From Micromonospora rosaria (GTDB taxonomy: Bacteria; Actinomycetota; Actinomycetes; Mycobacteriales; Micromonosporaceae), in NCBI RefSeq assembly GCF_001567585.1, contig NZ_LRQV01000021.1, positions 1 to 64,000 of the forward strand: a stretch of 64,000 bases of DNA, read 5' to 3'. This document shows positions 46,327 to 56,100 of the stretch, one piece after another; the first letter of the stretch is position 1, and each line of letters opens with the position of its first letter. The notes beneath the pieces are model-generated. The model saw only the letters and a program-made list of their open reading frames with translations, made no database searches and was not told where the DNA came from. The position numbers and the translations under genes were made by a program.

Positions 46327-47706
46327 CTACCGGCGGAACGGTCCCGTGATGGCGAACGTCGTCCCGGGCTCGTAGCAGTTGACGTACATCGTCCGCCGGT
46401 CGTCGGAGAAGCAGACCCCGGCGAACTCGCCGTACTCGGGCGAGGCCTCGGTGCCGATGTTCTGCCGGTTCCGGGCGAACAGGTACGGCTCACCGTCCAC
46501 GGTGGTGCCCATGAGGTAGCTGTCCCCCACCCCGTCCTGGCAGAGCATCAGGCCCCCGAACGGGGTCATGCAGATGTTGTCCGGGGTCGTGAACAGATCC
46601 GTGTACGGGTCGCCGTGGAAGATCACCACCAGGGTCAGCGCCCCGGTCGACGGCCGGTACCGCCACACCTGGCCCAGGTGGTCCCCGGCCGAGCCGTACG
46701 AGCGCAGCGCGAAGGAGGAGACGAAGTACGCCGCGCCGTCGGTGCCCCACCAGGCGCCCTCCAGCTTCTGGGCGTGGGTGACGCCCCGGGGGCCGTAGTC
46801 CTGCAGGCGCACCGGCTCGGTGGTGGCCAGCGGGTCCGGCACGTCGACCCACTGCACGCCCCGGAAGGTGGTGCCGGGCTCCTGGACGGCGGAGAGGTCG
46901 GGCACCCCGGGCACCCGCATCACCTGCAACCGGCCACCGGCGCGCAGGCTGCCGTACCCGCCGAGGGGCCGGCGCGGCAGGAAGCGGTAGAAGCAGCCGT
47001 GCTTGTCCCCACCGACGGAGTCCTCGGTCTCGTACACCACGCCGGTGCGGGGGTCGACGCAGACCGCCTCGTGCGCGAAGCGGCCCATCGCCGTGAGCGG
47101 GGTGGGGTCCTCGTCGCGGGCGGGCCGGAACGGGTCGACCTCGAAGATCCAGCCGTGGTCCTTCTCGTGGCCGCCCTCGCCCCGGCGGACCTCGGACTCC
47201 TCACAGGACAGCCAGGTCCGCCAGGGCGTCAGCCCACCGGCGCAGTTGGTCGACGTCCCGCCGAGGTTGATCCGCTGCTCGACGCGGTGCGGGCCGACGA
47301 CCAGGGTGCTGACCCCGCCGCCGGCTCCCGGTCCCGGGTCGAAGGTCAGCGCCCGGGGGGCGACGACCGGCGCGGAGTCCGGCTCCCAGATCTCGTGGTT
47401 GCGCACGAGCCGGACCTCGCGGCCGGTTCCCGCGAACGCGGCCATCCCGTCGAAGTTTCCGGCGACGGCGCCACCGGGGATCGGATCGCCCTCCCGGGAC
47501 AGCACCGTGTACCGGAAGCCGCGCGGCAGGTCCAACAGCCCCGCCGGGTCCGGTACGAGGTCGCCGTACCCGCCCCGACCGGCCGCCAGGGTGGGGTCCG
47601 CCGTGAAGAGCGCGTCGACCGCGCCCGCGAGGGCGACCCCCATCCCCACCAGACCCGACTGCGCCAGGAGACGTCGACGATCGAGAGTCAATGCCTGCTC
47701 CTTCAT
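46327..47706 (-). CDS. PhoX/DUF839-family secreted protein
   Basis: A 459-residue protein from ATG 47706; a frame 21 codons longer lacks export features. Residues 1-40 hold a Tat-like signal (DRRRLLAQSGLVGMGVALAG). The rest matches the PhoX beta-propeller family: FDGMAAFAGTGREVRLVRNH with EIWEPDS, GTSTNCAGGLTPWRTWLSCE, FAHEAVCVDPRTGVVYETED, THAQKLEGAWWGTDGAAYF, and TPFGGLMLCQDGVGDSYLMG. PhoX is a calcium/iron-dependent alkaline phosphatase of the cell envelope; many actinobacterial relatives are annotated only as DUF839. Phosphatase activity is plausible, not proven. No clear PHO box is seen. Confidence 0.83.
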   Translation of the reverse strand: MKEQALTLDRRRLLAQSGLVGMGVALAGAVDALFTADPTLAAGRGGYGDLVPDPAGLLDLPRGFRYTVLSREGDPIPGGAVAGNFDGMAAFAGTGREVRLVRNHEIWEPDSAPVVAPRALTFDPGPGAGGGVSTLVVGPHRVEQRINLGGTSTNCAGGLTPWRTWLSCEESEVRRGEGGHEKDHGWIFEVDPFRPARDEDPTPLTAMGRFAHEAVCVDPRTGVVYETEDSVGGDKHGCFYRFLPRRPLGGYGSLRAGGRLQVMRVPGVPDLSAVQEPGTTFRGVQWVDVPDPLATTEPVRLQDYGPRGVTHAQKLEGAWWGTDGAAYFVSSFALRSYGSAGDHLGQVWRYRPSTGALTLVVIFHGDPYTDLFTTPDNICMTPFGGLMLCQDGVGDSYLMGTTVDGEPYLFARNRQNIGTEASPEYGEFAGVCFSDDRRTMYVNCYEPGTTFAITGPFRR

Positions 47707-47839
47707 TCGAGAGGCGGCCCATAGTAGCTGATCAATCCTGCGGCTGTCCCGGCGCGCGCACCCCTCCACCGACCCCGGCGCCCCCGCCCCCGGCGGGTCC
47801 GGAGCCGCGCCGACCCGCGGACCAAAACTGTTAACACTC

Positions 47840-47890
47840 TTGACAATATCGGGTGCTATCGACAGAGTTCGCTAGAAGAGAGCGCTCTCT
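47840..47890 (+). promoter_or_regulatory. CebR-like LacI operator before the protease-glucanase pair
   Basis: AGAGAGCGCTCTCT (47877-47890) is a perfect 14-bp palindrome with the GAGCGCTC core of CebR/CelR-type operators in actinomycetes. TTGACA (47840-47845) just upstream may be the -35 box. It lies 36 bases before the start codon. Confidence 0.65.
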
Positions 47891-47925
47891 GGCGCTCGTC
47901 GCTTCCTCGTACCGGGAGGATGACC

Positions 47926-49479
47926 ATGCCTCGACCACTGCGTGCGCTCGGCACCGCCGTCGCCGCCCTCCTGCTCGTCGGCCTCTCCCCGGCGCCCGGC
48001 CACGCCGCCGGCACCCCGGGCGGGGCCCCCGCCGACGACCCGGCCGCGGTCACGGGACTCGCCCCGCAGGTGGCCGACGCCCTCCGCCGTGACCTAGGGC
48101 TGACCACCAGGCAGGTCACCGACCGCCTGCGCGTCGAGGCGGCCGCGCCCACCGTCGAGAAGCACCTGCGCGCCCGGCTCGGCGCCGCCTTCGCCGGCGC
48201 GTGGATCCCGTCGACCGGCCACCGGCTGACCGTGGCGGTCACCGACCCGGCGCTCGTCCCCACCGTCCGCGCCGCCGGGGCCGACGCCACCGTCGTCGCC
48301 CGGCCCGAGGCGGCCCTCACCGCCGGCAAGGCGGCCCTCGACCGGCACCGCGCGCGGGCCGACCCGCAGCGGCTGCACGGCTGGTACGTCGACGTGCCCG
48401 GCAACAGCGTCGTCGTGACGGCCGCACCGGGCGCCGCCGCCGAGGCCCGCGCCTTCGCCGCCGCGAGCGGCGTCGCCGCCGACGCCGTCCGCGTCGTCGA
48501 GTCCACCGAGGCGCCCCGCACGCTGTACGACATCCGCGGCGGCGACCAGTACGTCATCAACGGCAACACGCTGTGCTCCGTCGGCTTCGCCGTCGCCGGC
48601 GGTTTCGTCACCGCCGGTCACTGCGGCGGAGTGGGCAGCCCGACGCTCGGGTACAACAACGTCGCCCAGGGCACGGTGGCCGGCTCGTCCTTCCCCGGCA
48701 ACGACTACGGCTGGGTCCGCACCACCAGCACCTGGACGCCCCGCCCCTGGGTCAACAACTACTCCGGCGGCACCGTCTCCGTGGCCGGCTCGCGGGACGC
48801 GGCGATCGGCAGCTCGGTCTGCCGCTCCGGGCGTACCACCGGGTGGCGCTGCGGCACCATCCTCGGCCGCAACGAGACCGTCAACTACCAGCAGGGCGCG
48901 GTCTCCGGCCTGACCCGCAGCAACGCCTGCGCCCAGGGCGGCGACTCCGGCGGGGCGTGGATCAGCGGCGACCAGGCGCAGGGCGTCACCTCCGGCGGGT
49001 CCGGCAACTGCTCCACCGGCGGCACCACCTGGTACCAGCCGGTGAACGAGATCCTCGGCGCCTACGGGTTGTCGCTGACCACCACCGGCGGCGGCAGCAC
49101 CAGCCGGGTCGTCAGCACCTGGAACAACAAGTGCATCGACGTGCCGAGCTCCAACTTCTCCGACGGCGTGCCGCTGCAGATGTGGAACTGCAACGGCACC
49201 AACGCGCAGGCCTGGACCTTCACCGGCGGCACCCTGCGCACCCAGAACAACAAGTGCATGGACGTGGCCTGGGGGTCGACCGCCAACGGCGCGGTGATCC
49301 AGATCGCCAACTGCAGCGGCAACCCGGCCCAGCAGTTCGTCCTCTCCGCCGCCGGTGACCTGGTCAACCCGCAGGCCAACAAGTGCGTCGACATCGTCGA
49401 GTGGAACGGGTCCGACGGCGCCCGCCTCCAGTTGTGGGACTGCGCCGGCACCGCCAACCAGAAGTGGCGGCGCGGCTGA
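47926..49479 (+). CDS. Secreted chymotrypsin-like (S1) protease with ricin-type lectin domain
   Basis: A 517-residue protein from ATG 47926, five bases after GGGAGGA. Residues 1-30 are a signal peptide. Residues about 40-190 are a propeptide of the alpha-lytic/streptogrisin kind. The protease domain (about 200-385) has the triad in VTAGHCG (His), NDYGWVR (Asp) and GGDSGGAW (Ser). Residues about 392-517 are a ricin-B beta-trefoil with three CxD...QxW-type repeats (NNKCIDVPSSNFSDGVPLQM, NNKCMDVAW, NKCVDIVEWNGSDGARLQLW). The lectin domain should hold the enzyme on polysaccharide such as fungal wall. It is followed 44 bases later by a GH16 gene with the same lectin type. Confidence 0.92.
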   Translation: MPRPLRALGTAVAALLLVGLSPAPGHAAGTPGGAPADDPAAVTGLAPQVADALRRDLGLTTRQVTDRLRVEAAAPTVEKHLRARLGAAFAGAWIPSTGHRLTVAVTDPALVPTVRAAGADATVVARPEAALTAGKAALDRHRARADPQRLHGWYVDVPGNSVVVTAAPGAAAEARAFAAASGVAADAVRVVESTEAPRTLYDIRGGDQYVINGNTLCSVGFAVAGGFVTAGHCGGVGSPTLGYNNVAQGTVAGSSFPGNDYGWVRTTSTWTPRPWVNNYSGGTVSVAGSRDAAIGSSVCRSGRTTGWRCGTILGRNETVNYQQGAVSGLTRSNACAQGGDSGGAWISGDQAQGVTSGGSGNCSTGGTTWYQPVNEILGAYGLSLTTTGGGSTSRVVSTWNNKCIDVPSSNFSDGVPLQMWNCNGTNAQAWTFTGGTLRTQNNKCMDVAWGSTANGAVIQIANCSGNPAQQFVLSAAGDLVNPQANKCVDIVEWNGSDGARLQLWDCAGTANQKWRRG

Positions 49480-49523
49480 CGGCCGAGCCGCACCGCGCCC
49501 ACCCCTCGCGCAAGGAGACCCCC

Positions 49524-50774
49524 GTGCACAGAACAACACCGGTCCGCCGGGCGCTCGCCCTGGCCACGGCCGCACTGACCACCCTCACCCTCACCCTCGT
49601 CGGCCCCGGTCAGGCCGAGCCCGCCCAGGCGGCGATCGGCGGCATCACCTGGCAGGACGAGTTCAACGCCCCCGCCGGCACCCCCGTCGACCAGAGCAAG
49701 TGGCGGTTCGACATCGGTGGTGGCGGCTGGGGCAACAACGAGCGGCAGTACTACACCAGCAGCACCAGCAACGCCGTGCACGACGGGCAGGGCAACCTCG
49801 TCATCACGGCACGCCGGGAGAACCCGAACAACTACCAGTGCCACTACGGTCGGTGCGAGTACACCTCGGCGCGGCTGCTGACCGCCCAGACCTTCACCCA
49901 GACGTACGGGCGCTTCGAGGCCCGCATCAAGATCCCCCGCGGCCAGGGCATCTGGCCGGCCTTCTGGATGCTCGGCAACGACATCGGCAGCGTCGGCTGG
50001 CCCAACTCCGGCGAGATCGACATCATGGAGAACATCGGCCGGGAGCCCACCACCGTGCACGGCACCATCCACGGCCCCGGCTACTCGGGCGGCGGCGGCA
50101 TCACCGGCAGCCGGACCGTCGGCGCCCCGCTCGCCGACGGCTTCCACACGTACCGGGTGGACTGGGAGCCGAACTCGATCATCTGGTTCCTCGACGGCGT
50201 CGAGTTCTTCCGGGTCGACCCGAGCCGGCTCGGTGGCAACCGCTGGGTCTTCGACCACCCGTTCTTCATGATCCTCAACGTGGCCGTCGGCGGGAACTGG
50301 CCGGGCTACCCCGACGCCTCCACCCAGTTCCCGCAGCAGATGCTGGTCGACTACGTCCGGGTGTCCAGCTACGTGCCGGGCGGCAACACCGGCACCACCC
50401 GGCTGCGGCAGGCCCACAGCGGCCGGTGCGTCGACATCCCCAGCGCCAACCCGGTCGACGGCGCGAAGCTGCAGATCTGGGACTGCAACACCACCGCCGC
50501 GCAACAGTGGACGTTCGCCTCCGACGGCACGGTCCGGGCGATGGGCAAGTGCATGGACCCGGCCTGGGCCGGCACCGCCAACGGCACCGAGGTCAACCTC
50601 GTCACCTGCAACGGCAACCCGGTGCAGCGCTTCACCCTCTCCCCCGCCGGTGACCTGGTGAACATCAGTGCCAACCGGTGCGTCGACGTCCGGGACCGGG
50701 CCACCGGCAACGGCGGCAAGCTCCACCTGTGGGACTGCACGGGCCATGCGAGCCAGAAGTGGTCCCGCTACTGA
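49524..50774 (+). CDS. Secreted GH16 beta-glucanase with ricin-type lectin domain
   Basis: A 416-residue protein from GTG 49524 behind AAGGAG. Residues 1-38 are a signal peptide. Residues about 40-285 are a GH16 jelly-roll with the catalytic motif GEIDIMENIG and the flanking FEARIKIPRGQGIWPAFWML, VHGTIHGPGYSGG and FFMILNVAVGGNWPGYP typical of laminarinases (beta-1,3-glucanases). Residues about 292-416 are a ricin-B beta-trefoil closely resembling that of the upstream protease. Together the two enzymes look like an attack on fungal or other beta-glucan/protein walls. Probably co-transcribed with the protease under a LacI-type operator. Confidence 0.93.
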   Translation: MHRTTPVRRALALATAALTTLTLTLVGPGQAEPAQAAIGGITWQDEFNAPAGTPVDQSKWRFDIGGGGWGNNERQYYTSSTSNAVHDGQGNLVITARRENPNNYQCHYGRCEYTSARLLTAQTFTQTYGRFEARIKIPRGQGIWPAFWMLGNDIGSVGWPNSGEIDIMENIGREPTTVHGTIHGPGYSGGGGITGSRTVGAPLADGFHTYRVDWEPNSIIWFLDGVEFFRVDPSRLGGNRWVFDHPFFMILNVAVGGNWPGYPDASTQFPQQMLVDYVRVSSYVPGGNTGTTRLRQAHSGRCVDIPSANPVDGAKLQIWDCNTTAAQQWTFASDGTVRAMGKCMDPAWAGTANGTEVNLVTCNGNPVQRFTLSPAGDLVNISANRCVDVRDRATGNGGKLHLWDCTGHASQKWSRY

Positions 50775-50786
50775 CCGTCGCTCCGT

Positions 50787-50819
50787 CCGGGCCGGCCGCC
50801 ACCTGCGGGGCCGGCCCGG
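50787..50819 (+). terminator. 11-bp hairpin after the GH16 gene
   Basis: CCGGGCCGGCC (50787-50797) pairs perfectly with 50809-50819 over an 11-base loop, 12 bases past the GH16 stop. Confidence 0.6.
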
Positions 50820-51007
50820 CGTCCGCCCGGCCCGGACGGCCTCGCCGACGTGGCGGCGCTGAAAGCGGCGACGTCCGGGGCAGGGTCCCTTCGCGAGCGA
50901 GACACCTGCGCGGAACACCTATTCCGATCAGGAATATCACTGTCGAGGGGTGAGCCGGCCGGCGGTTCGCCGCACTTCGTGGCCATACATCCACCTATAG
51001 TGTTCGG

Positions 51008-51850
51008 ATGATCACGGTATCGCCGGAGCACGCAGGGGTTCCCCGGCCCCAGGTCCATCAGGTCCGGGACCTCGCGGAGTCCTTCGGCGTCGACGCGGCG
51101 CGCTACGACCGGACCCGGCCCCGCTATCCCGACGCCCTGGTGCGGCGGATCCGCGCCGCCAGCCCCGGGCCCGAGATCGTGGACGTCGGCTGCGGCACCG
51201 GCATCGCGGCCCGCCAGTTCCAGGCGGCCGGCTGCACGGTCCTCGGCGTCGAGCCCGACCCACGGATGGCCGACGTCGCCCGCCGCAGCGGGGTCGAGGT
51301 CGAGACGGCGACCTTCGAGACCTGGGCACCCGCCGGGCGTACCTTCGACGCGGTCGTCGCCGGGACGGCCTGGCACTGGGTCGACCCGACCGCCGGTGCG
51401 GCCAAGGCCGGCGAGATCCTCCGTCCCGGCGGCCTGCTCGCGCCCTTCTGGCACGTGTTCCAGCTCCCGCCGGCCGTGGCGGCCACCCTCGCCGCCGGGT
51501 ACCAGCGGGTGGCCCCCGACTCGCCGTTGACCTTCCACGCGGACCGGCAGGGCCTGGCCGCCTACCAGCCGTTGTTCACCGCCGCCGTGGAGGGGATCCG
51601 CACGGCGGGCGGATTCGGTGAGCCGACGCAGTGGCACGTCGACTGGGACCAGCCCTACACCCGCGACGAGCTGCTGGAGATGCTCTCCACCCACGGCCAG
51701 TTCACCGCCCTCGCGCCGGAGGCGGTGGCGCAGGTCCTGGCGGAGGTCGGCGCGGCCGTCGACGCGCGGGGCGGCAGCCTGACGGTGCGCTACACCACCG
51801 TGGCCGTCACCGCGGTACGGCAGTCCCCTCGGCCCGGCTCCCGGAGCTGA
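51008..51850 (+). CDS. Class I SAM-dependent methyltransferase
   Basis: A 280-residue enzyme. Motif I is IVDVGCGTGIAARQF, followed by VLGVEPDPRMADVARRSG and FDAVVAGTAWHWVDP, as in methyltransferase families 11/25. Near the N-terminus AARYDRTRPRYPDALV matches small-molecule methyltransferases of the UbiE/Tam type. The substrate is unknown. ATG 51008 sits six bases after TATAGT (50996-51001), so the transcript is probably leaderless. No functional link with neighbours is evident. Confidence 0.87.
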   Translation: MITVSPEHAGVPRPQVHQVRDLAESFGVDAARYDRTRPRYPDALVRRIRAASPGPEIVDVGCGTGIAARQFQAAGCTVLGVEPDPRMADVARRSGVEVETATFETWAPAGRTFDAVVAGTAWHWVDPTAGAAKAGEILRPGGLLAPFWHVFQLPPAVAATLAAGYQRVAPDSPLTFHADRQGLAAYQPLFTAAVEGIRTAGGFGEPTQWHVDWDQPYTRDELLEMLSTHGQFTALAPEAVAQVLAEVGAAVDARGGSLTVRYTTVAVTAVRQSPRPGSRS

Positions 51851-52044
51851 CAGGACACCCCGGGCCACACCGATCCGGTGGGGAGTGTCACCTGCTCGGC
51901 CATGCCGCCCCGGGGTCCGCGCCCTCTACGCTCGGGTCCGCGCCCGGTGCCCACGGGGCCGGCGGGGAGGCAGCCGGCTCGTCGGCCCACGCGGTGAGCC
52001 CGCTCACCATGGCGGGGCGGAGCATCGGGCGACCGGAGGACAGC

Positions 52045-52434
52045 ATGGTAGGCACGACCGGTCCGCAGGGTGTGACAGCCCCGCGAGGGGACCAGCGCCG
52101 CAGCGGTACGGCGGCCACGATCGGCGCGGTCGTCGCCGTCGTCGTGCTCGTGGCGCTCGCCGTGCTCGTCGTCCTGGTCGGGATGTTCCTGCCGATGGCC
52201 GCCGCCGGCTGCGGCACCGGCAACGTCGTCGACGAACCGCTGATCTGCGGCCCCGTCGGTCAACTGGTGGTGCTCACCGCCCCGGTGGGCGGCGCCGCGC
52301 TGGGGGTGCTCGTCGCGCTGGCGGGTTTCGTCCCGTTCCCGCTGCGCCACCGACGCGCGATCTTCATCGGCGTCGGCTACCTGCTCACGCTCGGCGGCCT
52401 GGGGCTGGGCTTCCTGGTCTCGTTCACCGGCTGA
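52045..52434 (+). CDS. Small membrane protein, function unknown
   Basis: A 129-residue protein from ATG 52045 with GGAGGA four bases upstream. After a short hydrophilic N-terminus it has three hydrophobic helices (about 28-52, 68-92, 103-126) and two Cys in the first loop (AAGCGTGNVVDEPLICGPVG) that may form a disulfide. I do not recognise the family. Its only neighbour hints are an unrelated methyltransferase upstream and a convergent VOC gene. Confidence 0.65.
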   Translation: MVGTTGPQGVTAPRGDQRRSGTAATIGAVVAVVVLVALAVLVVLVGMFLPMAAAGCGTGNVVDEPLICGPVGQLVVLTAPVGGAALGVLVALAGFVPFPLRHRRAIFIGVGYLLTLGGLGLGFLVSFTG

Positions 52435-52473
52435 CCCGGCCCGGCGGCGGCCGGACGCCCCGGGACCGCCCGG

Positions 52474-52887
52474 TCAGGCCGGCTGCTGGGCAATGTTGAC
52501 CATCCAGGGGGTACCGAAGCGGTCCTCGCACTGCCCGAACTCGTCCCCCCACATCTGCCGTTCCAGGGGCACGTGCACCACCCCGCCCTCGGCGAGCTGC
52601 GCCCACCACCGGCGTAGCTCGTCGGCGTCGTCCCCGCTGAGGCAGACGGTGTTCGCGTTACCCCGCCGGATCTCCGTGCCCGGCGGCAGGTCCGAGGCCA
52701 TCAGGACGTGCCCGGTGGGGGTACGCAACCTGCCGTGCATGATCTGGTCGGCGATCGCCGGGTCCGTCGTGCCGAACTTTGCGAAGGTGGTCAGCGCGAA
52801 CTCACCCCCGAACACGCGGTGGTAGAACCCCATCGCCTCACGCGTGTTCCCGGCGAAGTTCAGGTACGGGTTGAGCTGCGACGTCAC
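52474..52887 (-). CDS. PhnB-like VOC-family protein
   Basis: A 137-residue protein from GTG 52887 behind AGGAGGG. It matches the PhnB/3-demethylubiquinone-methyltransferase-like branch of the VOC family: LNPYLNFAGNTREAMGFYHR then VFGGEFALTTF, GHVLMASDLPPGTE, and MWGDEFGQCEDRFGTPWMVN. Despite the PhnB name, no phosphonate genes are present and the activity of this branch is mostly unknown. It is a single-gene unit. Confidence 0.86.
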   Translation of the reverse strand: MTSQLNPYLNFAGNTREAMGFYHRVFGGEFALTTFAKFGTTDPAIADQIMHGRLRTPTGHVLMASDLPPGTEIRRGNANTVCLSGDDADELRRWWAQLAEGGVVHVPLERQMWGDEFGQCEDRFGTPWMVNIAQQPA

Positions 52888-53072
52888 GGTGCCCTCCTGG
52901 AGTCGTCCGCCCGTATCGTCGCACCTGCCGCACCACCGCCGCCGGCGTACGCGCCGCAGGTCAGCGGTCAGGCGCGGGTCCAGAGCTTGTGCAGGACGCC
53001 GGGTCGACCGGGGCCGCCGACGGCGAAGCCCGCCGTGACGACAGCCAGGGTCCGGTCCGCTACGCGACAGGG

Positions 53073-53105
53073 GTCGCCGGAGGGGAACCCGTCCCCTCCG
53101 GCGAC
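53073..53105 (-). terminator. 13-bp terminator hairpin after the carboxylase gene
   Basis: GTCGCCGGAGGGG (53073-53085) pairs perfectly with 53093-53105 over a 7-base loop, 22 bases past the minus-strand stop. The rest of the 240-base gap to 52888 holds no gene. Confidence 0.7.
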
Positions 53106-53127
53106 CGCCGATCCGCAGCGACCGCCG

Positions 53128-56100
53128 TCAGCCCCGGCGGGACCCGATGGCCTCGATGATCCGGGGCCGCAGTTCCGCGGCGCGGATGACGGCGTCGACG
53201 GAGCCCACCTCCACCGCGCGGTGGATGTTGTGCACCCGGTCGAACTCCGTGGCCACCTCGCCGAGCTTCTCCGCGCGCACCGACAGGCGCAGCTCGTCGA
53301 GCTCCGCGGTCAGCGCGGCGCGGTCGGCGCCGGTGGCCGCCGCCACCCGGGCCTCCAGATCCCGTACCCGCGGGTCGGCCGCGGTCCGGGCGTTGACGTC
53401 ACCGGAGAACACCACCGCGGCGGCGGGGGCGCCACCGAGCACCGAGGCGAACGAGCCCTCCAGCGCCAGCACGGTCATGTTCGGGTTCAGCGCCTTGGAG
53501 AACACCACGAACGCGCCGCCGTGGTACCGCGAGATCACGCAGAACACGATGGGCCCACGGAAGTTCACGATCGCGCGGCCGATCTCGGCGCCGTACTCCA
53601 GTTGCAGCTTGCGCATCGACTCGGGCGAGCCGTCGAAGCCGGACAGGTTCGCCAGCACCACCAGCGGCCGGTTGCCGCTGGCCGCGTTGATCGCCCGCGC
53701 GGCCTTCTTCGACGACTGCGGGAAGAGGGTGCCCGCGGTGTAGGTGTCCGGGCCGTCGGTGGGCGGGAAGCCCCGCCGGGGCACCGCCCGGGACTCGATG
53801 CCGATCAGGCACACCGGCGTGCCGCCGAGGTGCACGTCCTGCACGGAGACGGTCTCCGCGTCGGCCATCCCCGCCCAGCGTTCCAGGACCGGGTGGTCCT
53901 GGTCGGACAGCGCCCGCATCACCGTCCGGATGTCGAACGGCTTCTTGCGGTCCGGGTTGGCCGTGGCGGAGAAGATCTCGCCGACGGTGGTGAAGTCGCT
54001 GCCCGCCACGACGTGCGGGAAGTCGGAGACGTCCCGGTCGACGGGGTCGGTGGTCGGCACCCGTCGCGGGGACTCCTCGCCGGGTACGACGTAGGTGTGG
54101 TCGTAGTAGGACATCAGCACGTCCCGGGCGGCGGCAAGGTTCGGCGCCCAGTACTGCGCCTGGCCGTTCGGGCCCATCACCCGGTCGTAGCCGCCGATGC
54201 CGAAGTTGTCCTCGGCGGAGACGCCACCGGAGAAGTCGAGCGACTGCTTGCCGGTGAGCACCATCGCCGAGTCCGGCGTCATCACCAGGATGCCCCGGGT
54301 GTGCATGAGCATCGTCGCCTCGGCGTTCCAGTACGGCTGCGCCCCGACGGTGATGCCCGCGACCACGATGTTGATCTCGCCGCCGGCCTGAGTGAACTCG
54401 ACGATCCGCTTGAGCGCCGCGGCCACCCAGTCCATGTTCTCCGTACCCGACTCCATGGAGATCCGGGCGCCGGCGGACAGCGCCCACCACTCCAGCGGCA
54501 CCCGCATCCGCTCGGCCAGGTCCAGGGCGGCGACCACCCGACGGCACTCCGGCTCGGAGAGCGCGCCGAGCGACTTCGTCGGGTCGCCGAGCAGGACGAC
54601 CCGGGTGACGCCCTCCGGGTGACGCCGGGTCGGCGTGCTGAGCACGCCGGCCACGATCGCCGCCCGGTTGCGGCCCTTCGGCCGGTCGACCGGTACCAGC
54701 GTGTGGGTGTCGTCGAGGTCGTGCTCGACGAAGTCGCCGAGCGCGGTGGTCAGCTCGTACGGGTAGACGGTGTTGCGGCTGCTCGCCCGCAGCACCTTCT
54801 GCCGGTAGTCGTCCAGCGGCTCGATCGGCTCGTCCGACGGCTCCCCGACGGTCAGCTCGGTGCCACCGGCCGCGTCGATCGAGATCCGTACGGCGATCTT
54901 GGTGAGCTCGCCGGTCTCCGGGTCGCGCTGCCGCGCGATGAACAGGATCTCCTCCAGCCCGGCGCCCGCCGTCGTCGGCAGCACCCGGGCGGCGATCGTC
55001 TCCAGCTCGGCCCGGGTGAGGTCGCTCGGCGGCCAGACGTAGAGCACGATCCGGTTGGTGGTGAACCGCTTTTTCGACGGTCGCCGCGCCTGCGCCCGGC
55101 GGATCGAGTCGAGGCAGGTGGCGAGGGTGTCCTCGGCGGTCGGGAGGGCGACCAGCCGGCCGTCGTGCTCGCGCAGCGCGGTCAGGTCACGGACCTGCGC
55201 GAAGGCGACGAGCCGGTCGTCCGACGGGTTCTCCCGCGCCACGCACTGGAACAGGTAGACCTCCTCGTCCGCCGACGGCAGCCGGGTGAGGTCGAACTTG
55301 CTCAGCCGCTCCAACTGCATCCGCTGTGCGATGTACGGGTGCAGGCCACGGATCAGCCGCTCCTCGGTCATCCCGGTGGTGGACGGGCGGAACGTGAAGT
55401 GGTGGTGCATCACCGCGCCGCTGCGGCCCGCGACGGCGAGGGTGAGCCGGCGGACCGGGTGCGGCAGCGGGTGCGCGCTGACGACCTCGTGCAGCGCGGT
55501 GGCCATCGCCTCGGAGTCCGCCGGCTGGTTCTCCCAGGCGAGGTAGATGTCCGCGTCGATGGCGGCCTCGCCGTCGGCCAGCTCCGCGAGGCCACGCAGC
55601 GCGCTGCCCAGCGCGTCGAAGCCCACCGCGCAGGAGACCACGGAGGAGTCCGCCCGCTCGGCGACCACGAACGTGCAGCCGGAGACCTCGCGGGTCCGCA
55701 CGGCGGTGAGCCCCTTGTTGCCGTAGTACCGCCGGGTCAGCACCTCCAGCATGACCACGTTGTCGAGGTCGGCGCGGCCCAGCCGCTGGCCGAGCAGCCG
55801 GACCAGCGGCTCGGTGCTGCGGACCATCTCGGCGATCCGCTCGGCGCGGTCCGGGGCGTCCGGGTGCGCGTCCAGGTGCCGCAGGTGCCGGCGGACGCCG
55901 GCGTAGACGCGGGCCCGGTTACGGCGCAGCAGCGGCTGGCCGAACCAGGCGAACACCACGCCACGGGCGAGGTCGGAGACCACCGGGAACCGGACCTGCG
56001 TCGCGGCCACCAGCCGCTCCAGCGCCAGGCCGGCGGGCTCCCGCAGCGTCTCGTCCGGCGGCGCCTCCCGCAGCCACGCGCGCAGCAACGTCGCGACGAC

